64,000 nt of DNA from Salibacteraceae bacterium (GTDB taxonomy: Bacteria; Bacteroidota; Bacteroidia; Flavobacteriales_G; Salibacteraceae): the NCBI GenBank assembly GCA_018401875.1, contig JAGYJZ010000003.1, forward strand, positions 1 to 64,000, written 5' to 3'. The notes below the pieces were generated by a model. It did not search any database, was not told the origin of the DNA, and saw nothing but the letters and a program-made list of their open reading frames with translations. The translations under genes and the position numbers were made by a program. This document shows positions 52,043-59,024 of the stretch, piece after piece (the stretch's first letter is position 1; the number at the start of each line of letters is the position of its first letter).

Positions 52043-52410
52043 AGTTGATGTAGGTCTGCCTTGAATCGTTTCACCAATGCTTTTTCCTCATCTGTAACAG
52101 GAGTTGCCGAATGAACGATGTCCTGAATAAGAAACAGGAATTTTTCCTTCAGCGATTCATCGAGGTAATTTGAACCGAGACGTATGTATTTCATGCCATT
52201 TTCATAGCTGATTTCTTCGTAATGTTTGTTTTTGATGATAATAGAGAAGATAATTTCTGCTATGTCAAAATTAGCTTCTACTTCACTCGACCATTTTTTG
52301 ATGAGCTTTTGGAGATCTTTTCGTTCGCTCATTTGAATTTCACCATCTGCATTGGCGGCAACAAATGCAATGATGCCAAGGCCATAAAACGCGTGTTGTT
52401 GTGCTTCCAT
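52039..52410 (-). CDS. TerB-like helical protein, first gene of the kinase operon
   Basis: A 123-residue all-helical cytoplasmic protein. FVAANADGEIQMSERKDLQKLIKKW (about 17-41) is the acidic EF-like helix pair characteristic of TerB/tellurite-resistance-like proteins, and TPVTDEEKALVKRFK near the C-terminus mirrors it. TerB folds are thought to bind divalent metal ions. It overlaps the kinase start by 4 bases (ATGA), so it is translated with the two-component system and may modulate it; that is inference from position. A weak -7 element lies just upstream (52424-52431). Confidence 0.72.
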   Translation of the reverse strand: MEAQQHAFYGLGIIAFVAANADGEIQMSERKDLQKLIKKWSSEVEANFDIAEIIFSIIIKNKHYEEISYENGMKYIRLGSNYLDESLKEKFLFLIQDIVHSATPVTDEEKALVKRFKADLHQL

Positions 52411-52423
52411 TTCGAAAATTTCC

Positions 52424-52431
52424 GAAAGTTA
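52424..52431 (-). promoter_or_regulatory. Possible -7 element of the TerB-kinase-regulator operon
   Basis: Minus-strand TAACTTTC, one base from TAnnTTTG, ends 14 bases before the ATG at 52410. No FNR-like box is seen upstream of it. Confidence 0.3.
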
Positions 52432-52514
52432 AGGGATTAGCACAAAAAATTTGGGCATAAAACTTCGCCTGACTAAAAAATTAATTTATAGAGGCCTTTT
52501 TCAGGCAAAAACAG

Positions 52515-53861
52515 CTAGACGGTCATGCTAAAAATCTGCGTTGATGGAGCCTTGATCATTAATCGCTGATCAAATGCCATGCAGATATTTCGGACGTAAG
52601 GTTTACCCGAATTGGTTACGCGAATTTCATCTTTGTTTACGGTCAGTAAATTGTCTGATTCGAGTTCCTTAAGAAGCAACAAACTATTCGTGACAGCACT
52701 GCTTTTCACCTCGTTAAGGTCTGCTTTAAAGTGGCACATGATGTCGAGAATCAATTTTCGAATCATCAGGTCTTCTTCAGACAAGATATGACCTCTGAAT
52801 ATCGGAAACTCACCTCTTAATACAACTTCCATGTACCGCTCAACCACTTTTATATTTTGCGCAAAACCTGTCCAAGAGTCGCCAATAGCAGAAACCCCCA
52901 AGCCGATCATTAATTTACTTGATTGCGTGGTGTAACCCATAAAATTACGATGCATATTACCCGCTCTGAAGGCGCGTGTGAGCTCTTCTTTAGGAAGTGC
53001 AAAATGATCCATTCCTATTTCGCTATAACCAGCAGCGATAAGCATTTCTTTGCCCAACACATACATGGCGTGTTTGCTTTTTGCCTCTGGCAAGTCTTTC
53101 TCAGTAAACGATCGTTGACCTGGTTTAACCCACGGCACATGCGCATAGCTGTAAAACGCAATCCGGTCTGGCCTCAAGAGATTTACTAAATCAATGGTAT
53201 TTTCAATGCTGCTGGTGGTTTGGTGTGGCAAGCCATACACCAAGTCGTAATTTACCGACTTATACCCTAAACCTCGAGCCCAATCTGTCACCCTTTTAAC
53301 TTGGTCGAATGATTGAACGCGATTGATGGTTTTTTGAACTACGGGATCAAAATCTTGTATGCCTAAGCTCAATCGTTTGAAGCCTAATTCGCTCAGTGTT
53401 TTGAGGTGATCAAACGTGGTAGAGTTTGGGTTCGCCTCAAAACTCAGTTCAGCATGTTGGTCGAAATGACTCAGTTCTTTAATGCCATGAATGAGCTCAC
53501 TTAAGTGCTCAGCGCTAAAAAACGTGGGCGTTCCACCGCCTAGGTGCAACTCTTTGATGATCGGTTTTTTACCAAAAAGATCTGTGTACAATTTCCATTC
53601 GGCAAGAAGCGCTTCGATGTATGGTTTTTCTACTGCATGGTTCACTGTAATGCGTGTGGTGCAGCCGCAAAACGTGCACAAACTTTCGCAATAGGGAAGA
53701 TGAATGTAAATGCTAACCCCGTCCGTATCGTTATATAAATCAAAGGATTCTTTCACCAACTTTTGCCATTGGGTGGCCGTTGGCGGACTATCCCAATAAG
53801 GCACCGTAGGGTAGCTCGTGTACCTAGGGCCTGGCACATTGTATTTTTCTATTAGCTGCAT
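52515..53861 (-). CDS. hemN: Oxygen-independent coproporphyrinogen III oxidase
   Basis: Radical SAM enzyme that decarboxylates coproporphyrinogen III without oxygen, needed for haem in low-oxygen life. The 448 residues include the cluster motif C-x3-C-x2-C at Cys58, Cys62 and Cys65 with the HemN-typical fourth Cys67 (CGC), and the N-terminal GPRYTSYPTVPYW that separates true HemN from HemW-like proteins. LHLGGGTPTFF and SYNYDLVYGLP-like segments are intact. An FNR-like box and a -7 element lie upstream with the same geometry as the usp and cco promoters, matching the usual FNR-type control of hemN. Confidence 0.95.
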   Translation of the reverse strand: MQLIEKYNVPGPRYTSYPTVPYWDSPPTATQWQKLVKESFDLYNDTDGVSIYIHLPYCESLCTFCGCTTRITVNHAVEKPYIEALLAEWKLYTDLFGKKPIIKELHLGGGTPTFFSAEHLSELIHGIKELSHFDQHAELSFEANPNSTTFDHLKTLSELGFKRLSLGIQDFDPVVQKTINRVQSFDQVKRVTDWARGLGYKSVNYDLVYGLPHQTTSSIENTIDLVNLLRPDRIAFYSYAHVPWVKPGQRSFTEKDLPEAKSKHAMYVLGKEMLIAAGYSEIGMDHFALPKEELTRAFRAGNMHRNFMGYTTQSSKLMIGLGVSAIGDSWTGFAQNIKVVERYMEVVLRGEFPIFRGHILSEEDLMIRKLILDIMCHFKADLNEVKSSAVTNSLLLLKELESDNLLTVNKDEIRVTNSGKPYVRNICMAFDQRLMIKAPSTQIFSMTV

Positions 53862-53868
53862 TGATTGG

Positions 53869-53876
53869 CAAATGTC
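53869..53876 (-). promoter_or_regulatory. Probable -7 promoter element of hemN
   Basis: Minus-strand GACATTTG (GAnnTTTG) ends 8 bases before the ATG at 53861. Its centre is exactly 55 bp from the FNR-like box centre. Confidence 0.45.
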
Positions 53877-53920
53877 GCGTGAATGCTAAACCTATTCGAA
53901 GATGTACCTCAGAGAATAAA

Positions 53921-53934
53921 ATGATTTATGTCAG
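53921..53934. promoter_or_regulatory. FNR-like box upstream of hemN
   Basis: Minus-strand CTGACATAAATCAT, the CTGAY-N4-ATCAK form, 60 bases upstream of the hemN start. The rest of the 285-base gap to 54146 shows only a small GC hairpin at 54009-54024 and the antitoxin promoter. Confidence 0.55.
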
Positions 53935-54129
53935 TTAGGAAATGGTCAAACTCAAAGCGTATGAAGGGCCAAGGATTTGTAACTAAATTGCTCTGAGAAA
54001 CAATGTATCGCCACTTTGTTGGCGTTGCACGCATAATGTGAGCTCTAACTTCATTGCCCATTGAGTTGGTTTCAAGTTTGCATGCATTGGATCTGAGTCA
54101 GCAGACAAGCTTTTTACGTATAAAATATT

Positions 54130-54137
54130 TATTTTTG
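54130..54137 (+). promoter_or_regulatory. -7 promoter element of the DUF6364/PIN module
   Basis: TATTTTTG matches TAnnTTTG and ends 10 bases before the ATG at 54147. Confidence 0.45.
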
Positions 54138-54146
54138 TCGTAAAAC

Positions 54147-54404
54147 ATGGCCATGGATGCAAAAGTTACACTGAGTTTTGACCAAGAGGTAATTGAGAAA
54201 GCCAAGAAGTTTGCAGAAAAGCACAACATCAGCTTGTCGCGATTAACCGAACTGTTATTGCGCAGAACCACAGAGACAACCTATCCCAATTTGGAAGACA
54301 TTCCAATTTCCGCGTGGGTTACCGAGTTAGCTGAAGGCAAAGCCGAATATAAGAAACGCGGCAAGAAAAAGATGAAGGACGAGTACTTTGATTCGCGCAA
54401 ATGA
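54147..54404 (+). CDS. DUF6364-type antitoxin of PIN toxin module
   Basis: An 85-residue protein with a ribbon-helix-helix-like N-terminus (AKVTLSFDQEVIEKAKKFAEKHNISLSRLTELLLRR, about 4-40), followed by a flexible C-terminal part (ISAWVTELAEGKAEYKKRGKKKMKDEYFD) that typically covers the toxin. Such proteins bind DNA as dimers and repress their own operon. Met3 is an alternative start. The toxin gene overlaps its stop by 4 bases (ATGA). The module lies between hemN and the cbb3 operon but has its own promoter. Confidence 0.82.
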   Translation: MAMDAKVTLSFDQEVIEKAKKFAEKHNISLSRLTELLLRRTTETTYPNLEDIPISAWVTELAEGKAEYKKRGKKKMKDEYFDSRK

Positions 54405-54820
54405 AACTTTTTCTCGATGCGAATCTGATCGTGGCGGTATTGAACAAAGAGTGCCCGCTCTACGAATATGCCGCGAAGGTGCTCAGCCTGGCCGACCGAC
54501 CCAACACCACATTGTTTATCTCACCAGTGAGCGTAGCCATTGCCTTCTATTTTGCTTCTAAAAAATCTGGCCAAGTGCAGGCGAAACGAAAACTCAGCAT
54601 TCTTCTCGACCACGTTACGGTGAGTACAGTCAATCACGATATGACACACGCGGCCATTCGAGAAGCTAAAGTGCAAGACGTGGAAGACGGAATTCAGTTT
54701 TTCAGTGCTGTGCACCACGACTGCGATTACATCTTAACTGAAAATGTAGAGGACTTTCATTTCAGTACCATCCCAGTGATGAAGGCAGATGCGTTTTTGA
54801 TGACGGTCGGGTTGAGTTGA
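54401..54820 (+). CDS. PIN-domain ribonuclease toxin
   Basis: A 139-residue PIN-fold protein, likely an RNA-cleaving toxin inhibited by the preceding protein. It has the first acidic residue Asp6 in LFLDANLIV, Asp96 (with Glu95) in VEDGIQFFSAV and the family's DYILTENVEDF, where Glu or Asn replaces the usual Asp. The second canonical Glu is not found in SPVSVAIAFYFASK; Bacteroidota PIN proteins paired with DUF6364 commonly lack it, so this may be normal. Convergent with the TauE/SafE gene, 16 bases away. Confidence 0.82.
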   Translation: MKLFLDANLIVAVLNKECPLYEYAAKVLSLADRPNTTLFISPVSVAIAFYFASKKSGQVQAKRKLSILLDHVTVSTVNHDMTHAAIREAKVQDVEDGIQFFSAVHHDCDYILTENVEDFHFSTIPVMKADAFLMTVGLS

Positions 54821-54836
54821 TAATTCTAAAGTGCCC

Positions 54837-55523
54837 CTACCTACACTCCACAACCTCCCTATCTTGACCAACCATTTGAGGACTCAAGTACGGAATTCCT
54901 AGATTCATTCCCCGCACAATAAGCAGGCAGCCCATTACAAACACGGTGATAGGAATGAGTTTTCGTAGCTTATTTCTTAAACACAGGCTCAGCTTACTAC
55001 CGAAGGCAGTAAGGACCAAAAGCATGGGTAAGGTGCCCGCTCCAAAAGCGAGCATAAACAGAGCGCCATCCCACGGGGTAAACGTGTTGGCCGCACCAGC
55101 AACCGCCAAATAGACAAGTCCGCACGGCAACAAACCATTGCCCACCCCCGTCAAAAAGCGCAGTTGATTTTTACCGAATCCTGCACGGTGAATCCACCCT
55201 GTAAACTTGATCGCTACGCGACTGAGCTTGCCTTCAATCGCATTAAAACGTTTGCTCAGCGGAATGATCAATACCGAAAGCACCATCAAAATACCAATTG
55301 CGATGCTAAAACTTTGCTGCCAACCCACAATGCTGAACGTATTTCCTAAAGCACCGGCCACGGCACCGAATAGCGCATAAGTCAAGAGCCTGCCGCTGTG
55401 GTGGAGCACTTCATTCAAAGGCTTTGTTCGGCCTTGATTTACGGTGATGAGAATAGGCCCACACATTCCTGCACAGTGCAAACTGCCGAGCATTCCAATC
55501 ATTATGGCCGCCCATAAATACAT
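54837..55523 (-). CDS. TauE/SafE-like membrane protein of the cbb3 operon
   Basis: A 228-residue inner-membrane protein with about six helices. The N-terminal helix carries GSLHCAGMCGPILI (about 13-26), a His-Cys-Met-Cys motif suited to copper, and a second helix has GNGLLPCGLVYLA. This is the sulfite-exporter TauE/SafE (DsbD-like) subfamily that closes many cbb3 oxidase operons and is thought to help in copper supply to the oxidase. It starts 1 base after the fixH stop codon. The copper P-type ATPase ccoI is not seen nearby. Confidence 0.88.
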   Translation of the reverse strand: MYLWAAIMIGMLGSLHCAGMCGPILITVNQGRTKPLNEVLHHSGRLLTYALFGAVAGALGNTFSIVGWQQSFSIAIGILMVLSVLIIPLSKRFNAIEGKLSRVAIKFTGWIHRAGFGKNQLRFLTGVGNGLLPCGLVYLAVAGAANTFTPWDGALFMLAFGAGTLPMLLVLTAFGSKLSLCLRNKLRKLIPITVFVMGCLLIVRGMNLGIPYLSPQMVGQDREVVECR

Positions 55524-55524
55524 A

Positions 55525-55959
55525 TTAGATCACAATATCTTTAGCCAAGTAATAGGCCTTATCCTCGGTGTTCCAGGAGAATTTTACTTGGTACCTTCCT
55601 TGCTTTAACACTTGAATCGGAACCCTCACTTTGCCTGAATCATTCAATTGCAGTGGCACTTTGATATCCATCGCCTTGTCTGAAGGACGAAAAAAATGGA
55701 TTTCACCGCTTGTGATGGAGTTGGTGACTTCTGAAGGAAACCCAAACTCGATGAAGCCCTCAGGGCGTGAAATTGTAACTTCATCCGCGAGGTGCTCTGC
55801 GTTTGCCGATTCGTCAATACGACCTTGAAACGCCACTTCTTGCGCGTAGTAATCTTCTGACACCAGGTCGATGTTTTGATTGTAGCTGCGGTAAACAAAC
55901 GAAAGAATGTACACCACAAACAATGCAAAACCTATTGTAACTCCGTGTCCCCAGTTCAT
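55525..55959 (-). CDS. fixH: FixH/CcoH-family cbb3 oxidase assembly protein
   Basis: A 144-residue protein with one N-terminal transmembrane helix (MNWGHGVTIGFALFVVYILSFVYRS) and a periplasmic domain (about 35-144) rich in beta strands. DLVSEDYYAQEVAFQGRIDESANA is the FixH pattern. The start ATG at 55959 is preferred: the longer frame to 56022 adds 21 residues encoded inside a repeat-rich intergenic region. FixH is required for stable cbb3 oxidase. It is separated from ccoG by 266 bases holding two repeats, so a processed or separate transcript is possible. Confidence 0.9.
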   Translation of the reverse strand: MNWGHGVTIGFALFVVYILSFVYRSYNQNIDLVSEDYYAQEVAFQGRIDESANAEHLADEVTISRPEGFIEFGFPSEVTNSITSGEIHFFRPSDKAMDIKVPLQLNDSGKVRVPIQVLKQGRYQVKFSWNTEDKAYYLAKDIVI

Positions 55960-55993
55960 GTTGATTTGTAATTCATTATTTATAATTCTGATA

Positions 55994-56041
55994 GCCCGTC
56001 TTGCTGAGGTTTTGCGAAGCAAAAGTCTCGAAGCATCGGGC
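55994..56041. repeat. REP-like palindromic element between ccoG and fixH
   Basis: A 48-base imperfect inverted repeat: GCCCG at one end, CGGGC at the other, and a central hairpin TTTTGC-GAA-GCAAAA. Such elements are typical non-coding dispersed repeats; no second copy was noticed in this window. Confidence 0.45.
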
Positions 56042-56183
56042 GGTTTTAGACGTATTGTCTTTATTAATTGATCCGCCAGTCTATTTCGAGATGTTCATTT
56101 CTCAACGAACCCACAGTGTGACTAGCTCTCATATGTGTTTATTTTTCATTTTCACGTTCTTTTCTCTCTAAAGTAGACAAATA

Positions 56184-56215
56184 ACCCACCCCCTAACCCC
56201 CTCCCAAGAGGGGAA
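56184..56215. repeat. C-rich intergenic element with small hairpin
   Basis: A run of C blocks (ACCCACCCCCTAACCCC...) ends in hairpin CCCTC-CCAA-GAGGG, 11 bases from the ccoG stop. It may act as a weak terminator or belong to a dispersed family; only one copy is in the window. Confidence 0.35.
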
Positions 56216-56225
56216 CAGGATCGTT

Positions 56226-57647
56226 CTACAAAGCTGGACCCATAAAGTTAGTCTTCACCGTTTCGATCAATTTATCGTCATCATACACCCCAATTTTGAT
56301 GTTGGTCTTGACTCCGGCCAGCATTTCCTTTTCTAAGATCACAAACATAGCGCCTTCGAAAACGCCTTGTGGTTCGATGCGCGTTAAGTCGCCAACCATC
56401 TGAATTTGACCATCCTTCTCCTCCAGGCTGAATCGCACATCAAATCCTTCATTGGTTTTATTGATCACTTTAAAATTGTAAAGATTGCTCACCTTATCTT
56501 CTTCGAGTTTTTGATACATCATTCCCGAAGTTCTCAAGATGGTGGCTTCCACGTCAGTTCTGCTCAACAAAAGCGTGGTGATTATTCCGACCAATATTAT
56601 CAACACTAGAAGGTATCCAATAATGCGTGTGGTCAATTTAAACGGAACACCTTTGGTGATGCCCTCTTCCGATTTATACCCTATCAATCCTTTTTTAAGG
56701 TCCACTGACTCCATCATGAAGTCACACGCATCCATGCATGCGGTGCAATTCACACATTCGAGCTGAGTGCCATTGCGGATGTCGATGCCCGTTGGACACA
56801 CGTGCACGCAATGTCCGCAATCGATGCAATCGCCCTTGCCCAATGCGCTTCGGTCTTCATTCTTCTTAAATTTTGATCGGCCTTCTTCCCGTTCACCGCG
56901 TTTGTAGTCATAGGCCACAACGAGTGAATTTCGATCGAGCAATACACCTTGAAGCCTTCCGTAAGGGCAAATAGTGGTGCACACTTGCTCCCTCAATTTC
57001 GCAAAAACGCCATAAAAAGCTCCGCTAAAAACAATCATGGCAATGAAGCCACCCATGTGATCGTTTAGTGGCTCTGTTACGATGTTATAGAGCTCTTCTG
57101 TTCCAATGATATAGGCCAAAAAGGTGTTTCCGATAAGGAAACTGATCACTACAAAAATGACATGCTTCAGGGTTTTCTTGAAAATTTTCTCTTTGTTCCA
57201 TGGCGACCGATCAAGCTTCATTTGCTGCTTGAAATCACCTTCAATAGCGTATTCGATTTTGCGAAAAACCATCTCCATAAAAATGGTTTGCGGGCATACC
57301 CAACCGCAAAAAAGACGTCCAAACACCACAGTAAATAGAATAACGAATACAATGCCAGTGATCATTGCAAACACGAAAAGATGAAAGTCTTGAGGCCAAA
57401 AAATATTTCCGAAAATGATGAATTTTCGTTCGAGGATGTTGAGCATCAACAGTGGCTCGCCACCAATTCGGATGAATGGCCCGCCAAACAACATCGCCAA
57501 CAATACGATGCTCACAATGGTGCGGTAGTTTGTGAACTTGCCGCTCGGCTTTTTAGGGTAAACCCAAATGCGTTTACCCTTTGCGTCTACCGTTGAAATA
57601 TGATCTCTAAACGACTCTTTGTTTGGCTCTTCGTGTGTCATTTTCAA
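56226..57647 (-). CDS. ccoG: CcoG/FixG polyferredoxin, cbb3 oxidase copper assembly
   Basis: A 473-residue membrane protein with five helices and a cytoplasmic double [4Fe-4S] domain. Cluster motifs are CGWVCPQTIF (about 110-119), CIDCGHCVHVCPTGI and CVNCTACMDACD (about 270-310). The C-terminal part (about 370-473) is an Ig-like periplasmic domain. CcoG reduces copper for insertion into the CcoN binuclear centre. It begins 17 bases after ccoP, in the order ccoS-NO-Q-P-G. Confidence 0.95.
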   Translation of the reverse strand: MKMTHEEPNKESFRDHISTVDAKGKRIWVYPKKPSGKFTNYRTIVSIVLLAMLFGGPFIRIGGEPLLMLNILERKFIIFGNIFWPQDFHLFVFAMITGIVFVILFTVVFGRLFCGWVCPQTIFMEMVFRKIEYAIEGDFKQQMKLDRSPWNKEKIFKKTLKHVIFVVISFLIGNTFLAYIIGTEELYNIVTEPLNDHMGGFIAMIVFSGAFYGVFAKLREQVCTTICPYGRLQGVLLDRNSLVVAYDYKRGEREEGRSKFKKNEDRSALGKGDCIDCGHCVHVCPTGIDIRNGTQLECVNCTACMDACDFMMESVDLKKGLIGYKSEEGITKGVPFKLTTRIIGYLLVLIILVGIITTLLLSRTDVEATILRTSGMMYQKLEEDKVSNLYNFKVINKTNEGFDVRFSLEEKDGQIQMVGDLTRIEPQGVFEGAMFVILEKEMLAGVKTNIKIGVYDDDKLIETVKTNFMGPAL

Positions 57648-57664
57648 TCCCGATTAAACGGGTT

Positions 57665-58828
57665 TTATTCATTCATGGTAAACTGCTCCGCGGCTGCATC
57701 AACAGAATCAGCTGCTGCAGTGTCAGCTTCAACAGGCTCTACTTTCGCTTCCTCCCAAAAATCACCCTGAGGCTCTTTTGGATTCTCAGGATTCGTGCCT
57801 GCCAATGATTTAATGAAGCTAGAGACTTGTTGAATTTGCGTTGGGTTGAGCTGTGCTTGCCAACTCACCATGCCTTTTTCTGACACCCCATACTTAATTA
57901 TTTTAAAAATATCTGTTACACTTCCACCGTGAATCCAGTAGTCATCGGTTAAATTCGGCCCAACACCACCGGGCTGACTGCCCCCATTTTCGCCATGGCA
58001 AGGTGCGCAATATAGCTTAAAGGTCTTACCTCCAGCAGCAATGTCGCTGGCAGCGGTGAGTAATTCAACATTGCTTTCATCCACAACGTTTTCTTGGGTT
58101 GTCACAAAGGCTGCTTTAGCGGCTTCGGCTTCGAGCATTTCGTTGTTGTATTCGGCAATTTGTAAATCGCCATTGCCTGTGATGTGGTAATTAAAAATGT
58201 AGATGACACCAAACACTATCGAAGCGTAGAATCCGTAAACCCACCAAGGCGGTAGGTTATTGTCTAATTCGTGAATTCCATCGTATTCGTGGTCCATCAA
58301 CACGTCTTCTTCTTCATCCACAGGAACGGCATCTGTCAACAGCACGTTGATCTTGTCCATGAAGGTTTCGGGCACTTTGCCTTCTTCATCCTTCATCAGC
58401 AGTTTAAACAAGCCATTGAGTTTTGATGCGAGGTAAAGGAACGCGAAAAAGAGAAAGAGGTTGAGTGTGATTAGCGCAATAAAGGCGGTGTCGTTCAACG
58501 TAACTAAGGCATCAAAATTTCCGTCTTGAGCAAATGCCTGCGACCCGGTAAACATCAGCAATAGCGTAATGATTCCAGCGCCTTTTCCCCATCGCATTTG
58601 CCAAACTTCTTTGTTTGAAACGATGCTCTTGATCAATCCAGCAATCACCAGAATGGCGATCAATTGAAAGATGGCAATCACGGCAAGAATTATGAAGAGT
58701 CCTTCATCACTCACGCCAGTTCCGTTGACCAAAGCTGTGGAAGCCGTGGCGTATTTCGGTGCTAAGAAGGCAAGCAAGCCAAATGCGGCCAGTGCCCATG
58801 ATTTGTTGTTGAATTTTAAACTTTTCAT
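57665..58828 (-). CDS. ccoP: cbb3-type cytochrome c oxidase subunit III (CcoP), mono-haem
   Basis: A 387-residue protein. An N-terminal signal or membrane segment and helices (about 14-35, 43-70, 85-100 and 115-140) are followed by a long linker and one periplasmic cytochrome c domain with a single haem motif CAPCH (Cys274-His278) and a later Met ligand (probably in KGMVSWQAQL). Proteobacterial CcoP has two haems; the one-haem form is usual in Bacteroidota. Extra N-terminal membrane segments suggest a fusion with CcoQ-like or unrelated membrane parts. The tail is Ala/Asp/Glu-rich. It lies 10 bases after ccoQ and 17 bases before ccoG. Confidence 0.93.
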   Translation of the reverse strand: MKSLKFNNKSWALAAFGLLAFLAPKYATASTALVNGTGVSDEGLFIILAVIAIFQLIAILVIAGLIKSIVSNKEVWQMRWGKGAGIITLLLMFTGSQAFAQDGNFDALVTLNDTAFIALITLNLFLFFAFLYLASKLNGLFKLLMKDEEGKVPETFMDKINVLLTDAVPVDEEEDVLMDHEYDGIHELDNNLPPWWVYGFYASIVFGVIYIFNYHITGNGDLQIAEYNNEMLEAEAAKAAFVTTQENVVDESNVELLTAASDIAAGGKTFKLYCAPCHGENGGSQPGGVGPNLTDDYWIHGGSVTDIFKIIKYGVSEKGMVSWQAQLNPTQIQQVSSFIKSLAGTNPENPKEPQGDFWEEAKVEPVEADTAAADSVDAAAEQFTMNE

Positions 58829-58838
58829 ACGTGTAGGC

Positions 58839-59012
58839 TTATTCGTTTTCGGTTAGTGGTAAATTCTCTAGTTCTTTCACATAGGACTTTCTCAGAAGAA
58901 AGACATACGCGAAGAGTCCAAGGAAAAACGAGAAGAAAATGATGAATGAAATCACCGGATAGATCGCGACTCCATCAATACTTTGCATGTGTTTTGCTAC
59001 AAATTTTAACAT
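58839..59012 (-). CDS. ccoQ: cbb3-type oxidase small subunit CcoQ
   Basis: A 57-residue protein with one hydrophobic helix (about 18-40, YPVISFIIFFSFFLGLFAYVF) and a charged tail (RKSYVKELENLPLTENE), the size and layout of CcoQ. It has short intergenic gaps on both sides (12 bases from ccoNO, 10 from ccoP) and in-frame start and stop, so it is a real gene in the operon. CcoQ stabilises CcoP in the complex. Confidence 0.82.
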   Translation of the reverse strand: MLKFVAKHMQSIDGVAIYPVISFIIFFSFFLGLFAYVFLLRKSYVKELENLPLTENE

Positions 59013-59024
59013 GGTTCTCGTTTT

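Noticed and set aside
52440-52512. Possible hemN terminator: inverted repeat GCCTGA...TCAGGC
   Set aside because: Arms are far apart, and the compact alternative (GCCT-GAAAA-AGGC) is too short and is followed only by a scattered T-rich stretch.
54009-54024. Small hairpin CGCCA...TGGCG between hemN and the PIN module
   Set aside because: No T run follows in either direction and no gene ends nearby, so it is not a terminator; stem is only 5 bp.
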